A stretch of DNA of 64,000 nt from Streptomyces iranensis. GTDB taxonomy: Bacteria > Actinomycetota > Actinomycetes > Streptomycetales > Streptomycetaceae. Positions 19,752 to 27,529 of the stretch are shown here, piece by piece (within the stretch, counting starts at the first letter, position 1; each line of letters starts with the position of its first letter). A program made the translations under genes and the position numbers. A model generated the notes under the pieces. It saw only the letters and a list, made by a program, of their open reading frames with translations. It made no database searches and was not told where the DNA came from. Where the stretch lies: NCBI RefSeq assembly GCF_017874715.1, contig NZ_JAGGLR010000022.1, forward strand, positions 124,001-188,000, given 5' to 3'.

Positions 19752-20548
19752 GCTGGCTCCCTCTCGTCGTCTCCGTTGCCCCCGCCGCCTCCCGTGTGCC
19801 GCGGGCTCCCGTCGTCTTCCCCGGGGTCCTCGATCTCCACCGCCTGGTCCAGGAATCGGGCCAGCAGGACCACGATCCCGCTGGTGACCTCCAGGCCGAC
19901 GGCCGCGTTGAGCACCATCGCCGTGCCGCCGGAGGACAGGGTCGCGAGGGTGCCGAAGGGCAGGACGTTGGTCAGGAACGCCGACCCCGCGAGGACGGCC
20001 GCGAATCCGGTGATCACGTACGCGGCCTCCCCGGCGGCCTCCCCGATCTCGTAGAGCGTCAGCGGGCGGACCCGCTCCAGGGCCCGGTAGTCGGCGGCGA
20101 TGTAGAGCAGATGCAGCGCGGTGGCGGTGACCACCCCGCCCTGGAAGCCGCCGCCCGGACTGACCTGGCCGTGCGCGATCACATAGAGGCCCACCAGCAG
20201 CGCGAACGGCAGCGTCAGCAGCGCGAACCGGCGCACCGGGGGATGGACCGTGGCGGGTTCGGGATCCTTGCGGTGCTCGTCCCGGGCCTGGCGGAGCAGC
20301 ACCACGGTGCCGATGACGGCCGAGAAGAGGATGCTCTCCTCGCCGAGCGTGTCGAAGGCGCGCAGATCGAAGTTGACGGACGCGATGACATTGGCCGTGT
20401 GATGGCTCAGGGCGGCGTGCACGGCCCGGACGCCGTACGGATGAGGGACGGTGCCGAACGCCGGCAGATCGAAGCAGGCCGCGGCGAACAGCGCGGCGAA
20501 CCCGGCGGCGCCCACCAGGAAGACCCACAGCCGGACCCGGGAGCTCAT
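19748..20548 (-). CDS. mrpB: MbhE-MrpB fusion subunit
   Basis: A 266-residue membrane protein joining two domains. The first 100 residues correspond to MbhE, or the C-terminal part of MrpA, with the hallmark NFDLRAFDTLGEESILF. The rest is the MnhB/MrpB domain: FALLVGLYVIAHGQVSPGGG then FQGGVVTATALHLLY. A hydrophilic C-terminal tail of about 30 residues (EDPGEDDGSPRHTGGGGG) is added. ATG at 20548 overlaps the upstream gene's stop by four bases. The fusion and gene order copy the antiporter half of membrane-bound hydrogenases. Confidence 0.85.
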   Translation of the reverse strand: MSSRVRLWVFLVGAAGFAALFAAACFDLPAFGTVPHPYGVRAVHAALSHHTANVIASVNFDLRAFDTLGEESILFSAVIGTVVLLRQARDEHRKDPEPATVHPPVRRFALLTLPFALLVGLYVIAHGQVSPGGGFQGGVVTATALHLLYIAADYRALERVRPLTLYEIGEAAGEAAYVITGFAAVLAGSAFLTNVLPFGTLATLSSGGTAMVLNAAVGLEVTSGIVVLLARFLDQAVEIEDPGEDDGSPRHTGGGGGNGDDEREPA

Positions 20549-20829
20549 CGCTCCCGGCCCGCCGGCTTGTCCGCGCCGTCGCCGCCGCTCCCCGGGCGGC
20601 GCCGCACCTTGCGCACGGTCAGCAGGATCATCAGGGGCGTCACCGCGGAGCCGACGGCGAGCTGCGAGAGCGCGACGTCCGGCGCCTGGAGGAAGGTGAA
20701 CAGCAGGGCCAGCGTCAGCCCGAGGAAGGACAGCACCAGCGCCTGCCGCACCGGGTCCCGGTTGAGCACGGCGGCGGTGGCGGCGCCCGCGACCAGCAGC
20801 AGCGCCACGACGATCAGCACATCGGTCAT
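20545..20829 (-). CDS. MbhD-like subunit (DUF4040)
   Basis: A 94-residue protein with three membrane helices (VLIVVALLLVAGAATAAVL, ALVLSFLGLTLALLFTFL) and the family motif QAPDVALSQLAVGSAVTPLM. This domain is the MbhD or DUF4040 part found as a separate gene in hydrogenases and as the C-terminal region of MrpA. Here it stands free. ATG at 20829, ATGA overlap with the gene before it. Together with the MbhE-MrpB fusion it replaces the end of MrpA. Confidence 0.85.
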   Translation of the reverse strand: MTDVLIVVALLLVAGAATAAVLNRDPVRQALVLSFLGLTLALLFTFLQAPDVALSQLAVGSAVTPLMILLTVRKVRRRPGSGGDGADKPAGRER

Positions 20830-21260
20830 GCCGTGACACCCCCCTTACCGCCGCGGCCGCTGGTCACCACGCTGCCCGCGATCAGCAGCGCGCCGATCAG
20901 CAGCAGCTTCACCATGGCCCGGCCGGGCCCGGTCGCCACGCACAGCGGCAGCACCGTGGCGGGCACCCCCGCCAGCGCCGTCCAGCGCACCAGCCGGGAG
21001 TCGGGCAGGACGTCCAGGAAGCGGGCGTAGATCAGCGTGCCGGTGGGCCCGAGCACGCTGACCACCAGCGCCACATCGTTGTACGAGGTCCGGTGGAAGC
21101 CCCGCGCGGCCAGCAGCAGCACCAGACCGGCCAGCAGCGAGGTGAGGTTCTGGCCGATCAGCCGGTCCTTCGGCGAGCCGTAGGCGATCCGCCACAGCAC
21201 CGGTACGAGCGCGAGCAGCGGCACCAGCGCCGCCGCCAGCCAGCCGTCCGAGGTGCTCAC
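20826..21260 (-). CDS. mrpF: MrpF-like subunit, with possible MrpG remnant
   Basis: A 144-residue membrane protein. The first 90 residues match MrpF: PKDRLIGQNLTSLLAGLVLL then SYNDVALVVSVLGPTGTLIYARFL, with the conserved Asp used in ion coupling. MrpF is normally about 90 residues; the extra 55 end with GPGRAMVKLLLIGALLIAG, which resembles the last helix of MrpG. It may therefore be a shrunken MrpF-MrpG fusion, which would account for the missing mrpG gene. GTG at 21260, overlapping the preceding stop by four bases. Confidence 0.75.
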   Translation of the reverse strand: MSTSDGWLAAALVPLLALVPVLWRIAYGSPKDRLIGQNLTSLLAGLVLLLAARGFHRTSYNDVALVVSVLGPTGTLIYARFLDVLPDSRLVRWTALAGVPATVLPLCVATGPGRAMVKLLLIGALLIAGSVVTSGRGGKGGVTA

Positions 21261-21421
21261 CGGTCCGCCACCGCCCGGCGCCCGGCGCGCGCGAGCATGG
21301 CGGCGGCCAGCGCGGAGGCCGACCCGACCAGGAGCTCCAGGGGGTCCACGGTGCTGATCAGCACCAGCCAGATCCCGGTCAGCGCCGCCCACCACACGAG
21401 GACCTCCAGCACAGCCGTCAT
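21257..21421 (-). CDS. Very short MrpE-like subunit
   Basis: A 54-residue gene missed by length filters. It holds a hydrophobic helix (LEVLVWWAALTGIWLVLIS) and TVDPLELLVGSASALAAAML, the motif that follows helix 1-2 in MrpE. The usual 100-residue C-terminal domain is absent. Its stop overlaps the mrpF start (GTGA), it has the first position of the operon where MrpE is expected, and codon bias is that of a real gene. So it is either a minimal MrpE or a truncated one kept for coupling translation. Confidence 0.65.
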   Translation of the reverse strand: MTAVLEVLVWWAALTGIWLVLISTVDPLELLVGSASALAAAMLARAGRRAVADR

Positions 21422-21494
21422 TCGACACCTCCGTCGGCGGCGGGTACCCGGCCCGCCGCCGCCGATACCTCGCGTTCTCGCGGATTCCGCCCGT

Positions 21495-21551
21495 TCTCCT
21501 CAAGGACTCTCCTCAAGGACTCACATCGAGGACTCTCATCAAGGACTCCTG
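21495..21551. repeat. Degenerate tandem repeat upstream of antiporter operon
   Basis: Four decaying copies of a 13-15-base unit near CTCCTCAAGGACT lie 75-130 bases before the first antiporter gene, between it and divergent fxsA. They may be a decayed array or binding sites; nothing else is recognised here. Confidence 0.6.
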
Positions 21552-21661
21552 GACCCTCTGGGACCCCTCGCGCGTTGGAACCGATGAGATCCCCTCGAGC
21601 CCCTTGGCCGTGCGACCCGCGCTCCGTATCGGTCACGGGGCCGGGCACACTTGGAGGCATG

Positions 21662-22264
21662 ATGACCGGCGCATCGCAGCAGAGCGACCCGACCCGCCCG
21701 AAGCGCTCACGCGCCCGCACCTTCGTACCGCTGGGGATCGCCGCCTGGCTGGTGCTGGAGATCTGGCTGCTGACCCTGGTGGCGGACGTCGCCGGCGGGC
21801 TGACCGTCTTCCTGCTGCTGGTCGCGGGCGTGGTGGTGGGCGGGGCCGTGGTCAAGCGCGGTGGCCGCCGGGCGTGGCAGAGTCTGGCCGGGTCCATGCG
21901 GCCGGGCGCCGAGGAGCCCGCCGCGCGGCCGGGAAGCTCCTTCACGATGCTCGGCGGGCTGCTGCTCATGGTGCCGGGGCTGATCTCGGACGTGGCCGCG
22001 CTGGTGTGCCTGTTCCCGCCGACCCGGGCGCTGCTGCGGCGCCGCGCGGAGAGCGCGCTGTCGCGCCGGATGGGCTTCGTCCCCGGATCGCCGTCCGACC
22101 CCTTCCGCCAGGCCCGTGAGCAGTGGGAGCACCGGGACGGGCAGGAGCGCCCGGAGCAGGGCACTGTCATCCAGGGCGAGGTGATACGGGACGGGGACGA
22201 CGACCGGGGCCGGGACGGCGACGGAGAGCCGGGCCCCGGACTGCGGCCCCGCGACCGGGGCTGA
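21662..22264 (+). CDS. fxsA: FxsA family membrane protein
   Basis: A 200-residue cytoplasmic-membrane protein of the FxsA family, named for the E. coli suppressor of F exclusion. Two N-terminal helices (PLGIAAWLVLEIWLL, VAGGLTVFLLLVAGVVVGGAVVK) and a third pair around SSFTMLGGLLLMVPGLISD are the family core; the C-terminal 70 residues are charged and disordered. Two ATGs abut (21659 and 21662); GGAGG at 21653-21657 is too close to the first, so the second is preferred. It converges on rbpA across a strong terminator. The molecular function is unclear in all species. Confidence 0.88.
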   Translation: MTGASQQSDPTRPKRSRARTFVPLGIAAWLVLEIWLLTLVADVAGGLTVFLLLVAGVVVGGAVVKRGGRRAWQSLAGSMRPGAEEPAARPGSSFTMLGGLLLMVPGLISDVAALVCLFPPTRALLRRRAESALSRRMGFVPGSPSDPFRQAREQWEHRDGQERPEQGTVIQGEVIRDGDDDRGRDGDGEPGPGLRPRDRG

Positions 22265-22297
22265 GACCGAGGCACGCCCGGCCGGCGCGAAGGGCGC

Positions 22298-22340
22298 ACA
22301 AGGGCCGGGGCCACTGCTCGGCAGTGGCCCCGGCCCTTGT
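22298..22340. terminator. Perfect 20-bp-stem bidirectional terminator
   Basis: ACAAGGGCCGGGGCCACTGC and its exact complement flank a three-base loop. It separates convergent fxsA and rbpA and has A/T at the outer ends, so it can act in both directions. Confidence 0.85.
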
Positions 22341-22373
22341 ACTTCAGTTGTTATCTCAAGTCTGCCGCTTGGC

Positions 22374-22748
22374 TCAGGCAGACTTGCGGGTGTCCCGCGG
22401 ATGCACGGCGATGTTCATGGCACCGGAGCGCAGAACCGCCAGCCGCTCGGCCAGCACCTCCTCCAGCTCCTCGCGGGTGCGCCGCTCCATGAGCATGTCC
22501 CAATGCGTGCGTGCGGGCTTGCCCTTTTTCTCCTCTGGACCGTCGCCGTCGACAAGGAGTGCCATGGCGCCGCACGCCTTGCACTCCCACTCCGGCGGGA
22601 TCTCCGCCTCTACCGAGAACGGCATCTCGAATCGATGGCCGTTCTGGCATGCGTACTCCACGGCCTGGCGCGGGGCCAGATCGATGCCGCGGTCGGTCTC
22701 GTAGCTGGTCACCACGAGTCGCGTGCCGCGAAGAGCTCGCTCACTCAT
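22374..22748 (-). CDS. rbpA: RNA polymerase-binding protein RbpA
   Basis: A 124-residue actinobacterial transcription factor that binds RNA polymerase and the principal sigma factors and stabilises the open complex. The N-terminal tail ALRGTRLVVTSYETDRG, the RbpA core with two Cys pairs (YACQNGHRFE, WECKACGAMA) and the C-terminal sigma-interacting helix (ARTHWDMLMERR, EELEEVLAERL) are all present. ATG at 22748 with GGGAGG upstream. A SigR-type promoter 60-90 bases upstream indicates induction by thiol-oxidative stress, known for rbpA in S. coelicolor. Confidence 0.97.
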   Translation of the reverse strand: MSERALRGTRLVVTSYETDRGIDLAPRQAVEYACQNGHRFEMPFSVEAEIPPEWECKACGAMALLVDGDGPEEKKGKPARTHWDMLMERRTREELEEVLAERLAVLRSGAMNIAVHPRDTRKSA

Positions 22749-22809
22749 GAATCGTGCCTCCCGGGCTTGTCGCCCACAGGACAGGTGTCGCTGTCGTCGT
22801 CATCCGGTC

Positions 22810-22836
22810 AACGTCCGGTCGGCGGTGAAGATTCCC
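22810..22836 (-). promoter_or_regulatory. SigR-type promoter of rbpA
   Basis: On the rbpA strand, GGGAAT (22836-22831) is separated by exactly 18 bases from GTTG (22812 and on), matching the SigR consensus GGAAT-N18-GTT. It lies about 60 bases before the ATG, leaving a leader of about 50 bases. Confidence 0.85.
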
Positions 22837-23004
22837 GTATTGGGACATGCGTCGCCCGTCGTGCCGCCCCGTTGTTCTACCCACAGGCGCCCGGTTTGTC
22901 ACATCTGGCAGCAGATGTCACCCAGCGTTTCTGGTACTTTAGCGCGCAGTAACGGTCCGCCTGGTAGGCCAAGGGCGTACACTACCGCCCCGACGGCCCC
23001 AGCC

Positions 23005-23670
23005 CTAAATCAGGTCCCGGACCTGGCTCTCGGCGCCGCCGCGCGCCACGATCCCAGAGCCCGTCCCGGCGGGTGCGGGAATCGCGAAGACACGCAGGAA
23101 GAACTGCGACAGCGGCCCGATGACCAGCGCGAACAGCACCGTGCCCACCCCCACCGAGCCGCCCAGCGCGAAGCCGGTGGCCAGCACTGCCAGCTCGATC
23201 CCGGTCCGCACCAGCCGGATCGACCACCCGGTGCGCCGGTTCAGCCCCGTCATCAGCCCGTCCCGCGGGCCCGGCCCGAACCGCGCCGAAATGTAGAGCC
23301 CGGTGGCCGCGCCGCACAGCACGATCGCGAAGAGCAGCAGCGGAATCCGCACCGCCAGCGCCTCCGGCTCCGGTATCAGCCACAGTGTGCCGTCCATCAC
23401 AGGCCCGATCACCAGCACGTTCGACACCGTGCCAAGACCCGGCCGCTGGCGCAGCGGGAGCCACAGCAGCAGCGCGGCGACGCCGACGACGACCGTCACC
23501 GTGCCGATCGACAGCGGGGTGTGCTCGGAGACGCCCTGGTGGAAGGCGTCCCACGGGTCGAGACCGAGCGTGGCACGCAACTGGAGCCCCATGGACACGC
23601 CGTAGAGCACCAGCCCCACGTAGAGCTGGGCAAGGCGGCGTGGAAGACGGCGGCGTGGAAGGTCGGACAA
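23005..23670 (-). CDS. YczE/YitT-type membrane protein
   Basis: A 221-residue protein with five to six membrane helices and the YczE-family motifs LYVGLVLYGVSMGLQLRA, GLDPWDAFHQG and FGPGPRDGLMTGL. The role is unknown; B. subtilis YczE affects surfactin production and many family members sit beside MocR regulators, as here. The start is a TTG at 23668-23670 with AGGAGC eight bases upstream. Divergent from the MocR gene, with a 96-base shared promoter region. Confidence 0.85.
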   Translation of the reverse strand: MSDLPRRRLPRRLAQLYVGLVLYGVSMGLQLRATLGLDPWDAFHQGVSEHTPLSIGTVTVVVGVAALLLWLPLRQRPGLGTVSNVLVIGPVMDGTLWLIPEPEALAVRIPLLLFAIVLCGAATGLYISARFGPGPRDGLMTGLNRRTGWSIRLVRTGIELAVLATGFALGGSVGVGTVLFALVIGPLSQFFLRVFAIPAPAGTGSGIVARGGAESQVRDLI

Positions 23671-23717
23671 CGCGTGCTCCTGGTGTGAGTGGCCTGCGGC
23701 ATGTCACTCTGTGGCCC

Positions 23718-23734
23718 GGAACCAGTCCAGTTCC
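23718..23734. promoter_or_regulatory. Candidate MocR operator
   Basis: GGAACCAGTCCAGTTCC is an inverted repeat (arms GGAAC/GTTCC) that also contains CCAGTCCAG direct elements, in the centre of the divergent YczE/MocR region. MocR regulators often bind such CCA/TGG-rich sites; binding is inferred. Confidence 0.4.
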
Positions 23735-23766
23735 ACGGCCAATCTCCGAAAGGTGGACCGCATTCG

Positions 23767-25290
23767 ATGAGTCCATGGACGTCCGCTGTCGGGGCACCCC
23801 AACTGGCCCGGCTGCTCGGGTCACAGCACACCCGCGACGGCGTCGCCGCCGGGGCCGCGGCCTCACTGACCGGGGGCCGCCGCGTCCCCGCCTACCGCTC
23901 CCTCGCCGACGGCGTACGGCTGCTCATCCTGGAGGGCCGGGTTCCGGTCGCGGCCCGCCTCCCCGCCGAGCGCGAGCTCGCCGCGGCGCTCGCGGTCAGC
24001 CGCACCACCGTCGCCGCCGCCTACGAGGCGCTGCGCGGCGAGGGGTTCCTGGAGTCCCGGCGCGGCGCCGGGAGCTGGACCGCCATGCCCGCCGGAAGCC
24101 CGCTGCCCACCCGGGGGCTCGATCCGCTCCCGCCCGAGGCCGCGGCCTCGGTGATCGACCTCGGCTGTGCCGCGCTGCCCGCCCCCGAGCCCTGGCTCAC
24201 CCGCGCCATGCGCGGCGCCCTCGACGAACTGCCGCCCTACGCCCACACCCACGGCGACTACCCCGCCGGGCTGCCCGCCCTGCGCCAGGCGCTCGCCGAC
24301 CGCTACACCGCCCGCGGCATACCGACCATGCCCGAGCAGATCATGGTCACCACCGGCGCCATGGGGGCCGTCGCCGCCGCCTGCCGGCTGATGGTCCGGC
24401 CCGGGGAGCGGGTCGCCGTCGAATCGCCCAGCTACGCCAACATCCTCCAGCTGATGCGGGAAGCGGGCGCCCGGCTCGTCCCCGTCGCCATGGCCGACCG
24501 GCTCGCGGGCTGGGACATCCCCTCCTGGCGCCAGGTGCTCAGCGCCGCCGCGCCCCGGCTGGCCTACGTCGTCGCCGACTTCCACAACCCCACCGGCGCC
24601 CTCGCCACCGAGGACCAGCGCCGCCAGCTCGTCGACGCCGCCCGCTCCGCCGGAACGGTCCTGATCGCCGACGAGACCATGGCCGAGCTGCGCCTGGACG
24701 ACGAGGTGGAGCTGCCCCGGCCCGTCTGCGCCTTCGACCCGGCGGGCAGTACCGTGATCACCGTCGGCTCGGCGAGCAAGACCTTCTGGGCGGGGCTGCG
24801 CATCGGCTGGGTGCGTGCCGCGCCCGAGGTCGTCCGCAGCCTGGTCGCCGCCCGCGCCTACGCGGACCTGGGCACCCCCGTCATCGAACAGCTCGCCGTC
24901 GCCTGGCTGCTGAACACCGGCGGCTGGGAGGAGGCCATCGAGATCCGCCGGGAGCTCGCGCGCGGCAACCGCGACGCGCTCGTCGACGCCCTCCGGCGGC
25001 ATCTGCCCGACTGGGAGTTCACCGTCCCGCACGGCGGGCTCACCCTCTGGGCCCGCACCGGCGGCCTCTCCGGTTCGCGCATCGCCGAGGCGGGCGCCCG
25101 GCTGGGGGTACGGGTGCCGTCCGGGCCCCGCTTCGGGGTGGACGGCGCGTTCGAGGGGTACGTACGGCTGCCGTTCACGGTCGGGGGAGCGGTCGCGGAG
25201 AAGGCCGCCACCCGGCTGGCCTCGGCCGCCGATCTGGTGGCCACGGGCGCCACGATCGAGGCGGAGGCGCCGCGGACGTATGTGGCCTGA
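23767..25290 (+). CDS. MocR/PdxR-type transcriptional regulator (GntR-aminotransferase fusion)
   Basis: A 507-residue regulator with an N-terminal GntR winged helix (residues about 45-105: RLPAERELAAALAVSRTTV, AAYEALRGEGFLE) joined to a fold-type-I aminotransferase domain. The PLP-binding Lys is in GSASKTFWAGLRIGW; ADFHNPTGA and IADETMAELRLDDE are other cofactor contacts. MocR proteins use the aminotransferase domain to sense PLP or an amino acid. The divergent YczE-type gene is the obvious target. ATG at 23767, without a strong ribosome site. Confidence 0.93.
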   Translation: MSPWTSAVGAPQLARLLGSQHTRDGVAAGAAASLTGGRRVPAYRSLADGVRLLILEGRVPVAARLPAERELAAALAVSRTTVAAAYEALRGEGFLESRRGAGSWTAMPAGSPLPTRGLDPLPPEAAASVIDLGCAALPAPEPWLTRAMRGALDELPPYAHTHGDYPAGLPALRQALADRYTARGIPTMPEQIMVTTGAMGAVAAACRLMVRPGERVAVESPSYANILQLMREAGARLVPVAMADRLAGWDIPSWRQVLSAAAPRLAYVVADFHNPTGALATEDQRRQLVDAARSAGTVLIADETMAELRLDDEVELPRPVCAFDPAGSTVITVGSASKTFWAGLRIGWVRAAPEVVRSLVAARAYADLGTPVIEQLAVAWLLNTGGWEEAIEIRRELARGNRDALVDALRRHLPDWEFTVPHGGLTLWARTGGLSGSRIAEAGARLGVRVPSGPRFGVDGAFEGYVRLPFTVGGAVAEKAATRLASAADLVATGATIEAEAPRTYVA

Positions 25291-25399
25291 CGTGCCGTAA
25301 CGTGCTGTGGCTGTGGCTGTGGCTGTGGCTGTGGCTGTGGCTGTGGCTGTGGCCGTGGCCGCGGCTGTGATCGTGGCGTTGGCCTGACGTGCCGTAACG
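25283..25399 (+). repeat. GTGGCT hexanucleotide array between two 20-bp direct repeats
   Basis: About eight near-perfect copies of GTGGCT run from 25304 to 25352, then decay to about 25370. They lie between two identical 20-bp sequences, TGGCCTGACGTGCCGTAACG, at 25283-25302 and 25380-25399. The first copy includes the stop codon of the MocR gene. The layout suggests duplication of the gene end and slippage of the hexamer inside it. Confidence 0.85.
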
Positions 25400-25449
25400 C
25401 GCCCCGGTGCGGCAGCGCTACCAGGCCTCGGTGGCTCCGCCCCCGCCGG

Positions 25450-27093
25450 CTAACCCCCGACGGGCGCCGGGGCCGGGGGCGCCGCCGGGTCCGGGGCCGG
25501 GAGCAGCCGGAGCACCGCCTGCCGCTCGGCCTCGCCGGCCCCCTCGTCGTACGGATCGGGCGTGGCCGGCACCTGGAGGCGGTGCACCGGGCCCGCGCCG
25601 AGCCGGGCATAGCCGCGGCCCGGAGGCGTCTCGGGCGTCGGCGTGGTGTGCGGCGGCGCCCCGAGGACGGCCGTGACCTGCTCGGACGAGACCGGGCCCA
25701 GCACCACCCGGGCCCGGGTATGGCTCCGTACGGCCTCGCTCAGCGCCTCCGCGGCGTCCAGCTGATCGGCCACCACCACCCGTACGTTCGCCGCCCGTCC
25801 GTGCCGCAGCGGCACGGCCAGGAGCTCCTGCGGATCGGTGCGGCCGTCCGCCGCCGCGAGATGGCTCATCACCGACGGCCGGTCCAGCAGGATCCACAGC
25901 GGGCGCTGGATGTCCTCCGGTGGCGCGTGCCGCAGCTGGCGGGCGCGGTTGGCGGCGATCAGCCGGCGCTCGGTCTCATGGCCCGCCCACTCCAGCGTGG
26001 CCAGCATCCCGGTCGGCCCGCACTCCACCGCCAGCACCCCCGTACGTCCGCTCAGACACGCGTACTCGCCGGTGCCGCCGCCGTCCATCACCAGCACCTC
26101 GCCATGGGGCAGCGCCTGTAGGGCGATGGAGCGCAGCAGGGTCGTGGTGCCGCTTCCGGGCTGGCCGAGCGCGAGCAGATGCGGTTCGGTCGAGCGCGGG
26201 CCGGTGCGCCAGACCACCGGCGGTACGTCAAGGGTCTCCGGCCCGTCCCCTGCCGCCTTCTTGAGCCCGACGTCCCTCGTGCCCTCCGCGCTCTCCTCGC
26301 CTTCCTCGCCCTCCCCGCACGTCTCCCGCCCCGCCAGCACCGGCAGCGTCCGCTGCACCGACGAGGGGTCGGTGAAGCCCAGCACCGTCTCGCCGGGCGC
26401 GGTGACGAAGCGCTGGGCGTGGATCGCGGTGGACAGGGCGGGCAGCACGGTCAGGGTGAGGTTGTTGGCCTCCTCGTCCCACTCGAACAGATATTCACGG
26501 CCGCGTCCCGACTTCGCGTACAGCAACTGCTCGATCCGGGTGCGGGCCGCGGGCTCGCCGTCGGTGAAGTACGCGGGGTAGTGGAGGCGCAGCCGGGTGA
26601 GCCGTCCGCTCTCGTCGAAGGCGAAGGAGCCGAACGCCTCGGACCAGTCGCCGCCGTGGCTGTAGAGCGGGTTGGGGTCCTCGGAGGCGGAGAAGTACGG
26701 CACCAGCGCCTCGTAGAGCGTGCGCAGCCGCTCGGTCCCGTCGGCGGGCGTCTCCGATGCGCCACCGGCGCGCCCCCGCCCGGCCCAGCCCGCCGCGCCG
26801 ATCAGGCTGATCGCCGCGGCCAGTGGCCCGTACGGGAGCAGGAAAAGGACGAAGCCGCAGGCGACCACGAGGGTGAACACCGGTCCGCGGCGGTCGCCCG
26901 GCAGCTCCATCCACTTGCGCCGCCCGGCGGTGGCGAGCACGCGCAACCCGCGCGAGAGCGCGACCAGCGGCTGGAGCACATCGGCGACGCCGTCGGCCGT
27001 GCTGCGGGCGAACGCCCGGCCGCGGCCGAGCGGGACGAGCGGGGTGCCCCCGGCGCTGCCGAGACGGAGGCGGGGGAACGGTCTCCGGCCCAC
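25450..27093 (-). CDS. Membrane P-loop protein, TraB/FtsK-like, with degenerate Walker motifs
   Basis: A 547-residue protein. Two helices near residues 65-105 (GPVFTLVVACGFVLFLLPYG, AAISLIGAAGWAG) anchor it; a mixed domain follows, then a P-loop NTPase fold in the last 270 residues. The Walker A position reads LGQPGSGTTTLLR, so the invariant Lys is Thr; the Walker B strand reads PLWILLDRP with Arg after Asp. Nucleotide hydrolysis may be lost. It resembles Streptomyces TraB/SpdB- and EccC-like coupling proteins only in layout. GTG at 27093 lies one base past the stop of the 64-residue membrane protein gene upstream, which indicates coupling and a likely complex. Confidence 0.65.
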   Translation of the reverse strand: MGRRPFPRLRLGSAGGTPLVPLGRGRAFARSTADGVADVLQPLVALSRGLRVLATAGRRKWMELPGDRRGPVFTLVVACGFVLFLLPYGPLAAAISLIGAAGWAGRGRAGGASETPADGTERLRTLYEALVPYFSASEDPNPLYSHGGDWSEAFGSFAFDESGRLTRLRLHYPAYFTDGEPAARTRIEQLLYAKSGRGREYLFEWDEEANNLTLTVLPALSTAIHAQRFVTAPGETVLGFTDPSSVQRTLPVLAGRETCGEGEEGEESAEGTRDVGLKKAAGDGPETLDVPPVVWRTGPRSTEPHLLALGQPGSGTTTLLRSIALQALPHGEVLVMDGGGTGEYACLSGRTGVLAVECGPTGMLATLEWAGHETERRLIAANRARQLRHAPPEDIQRPLWILLDRPSVMSHLAAADGRTDPQELLAVPLRHGRAANVRVVVADQLDAAEALSEAVRSHTRARVVLGPVSSEQVTAVLGAPPHTTPTPETPPGRGYARLGAGPVHRLQVPATPDPYDEGAGEAERQAVLRLLPAPDPAAPPAPAPVGG

Positions 27094-27094
27094 G

Positions 27095-27289
27095 TCAGAT
27101 CTTGATCCCACCCAAGAGGCTGGCGAGGCTCGCGCCGCCCGCCTTGATGCTCGGAGCGATCGCGGTGGACGCGAGATAGAAGCCGAAGAGCGCACAGATG
27201 ACCGCGTGCGACCCCTTCAGGCCGTCCTTGCGGAAGAAGATGAAGACGATGATGCCGAGCAGCACGACGCCGGAAATGGACAGGATCAT
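27095..27289 (-). CDS. Small two-helix membrane protein, partner of the P-loop protein
   Basis: A 64-residue protein with helix 1 (SISGVVLLGIIVFIFF), a basic turn (RKDGLKGSH), helix 2 (AVICALFGFYLASTAIA) and a Gly/Ala-rich end. The ATG at 27289 was preferred to the GTG just before it because AGGAG lies six bases upstream of the ATG. Its stop is one base before the P-loop gene's start. Tiny membrane proteins of this kind occur next to DNA-translocase-like genes in Streptomyces; the role is unknown. Confidence 0.75.
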   Translation of the reverse strand: MILSISGVVLLGIIVFIFFRKDGLKGSHAVICALFGFYLASTAIAPSIKAGGASLASLLGGIKI

Positions 27290-27529
27290 CACGGTCTCCT
27301 GGCTGATGGGGGACGGTCAGTCACCATGAGTGGTTCCAGGATCACAGCATGTATCCATCGGGCGAAAGGTGCAATTGGGTGGATTATCGGTGTAATCATC
27401 ACCATGGAGGCGTGGCGCTACGAGCCGACCGCCCGCCGGGGCGGGGTGCCCGCCTGCCCGGGTGGGTCGGCCGCCGTCCTTAGGGTGGATGATCACATAC
27501 CCAGGTAGCGAAGCCGGAGGCGACAGGCC

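Noticed and set aside
25304..25370. CRISPR-like array
   Set aside because: Six-base units without spacers; a simple microsatellite.
25450..27093. Conjugation gene of an integrated plasmid
   Set aside because: No integrase, replication gene or attachment site nearby, and the P-loop is degenerate.
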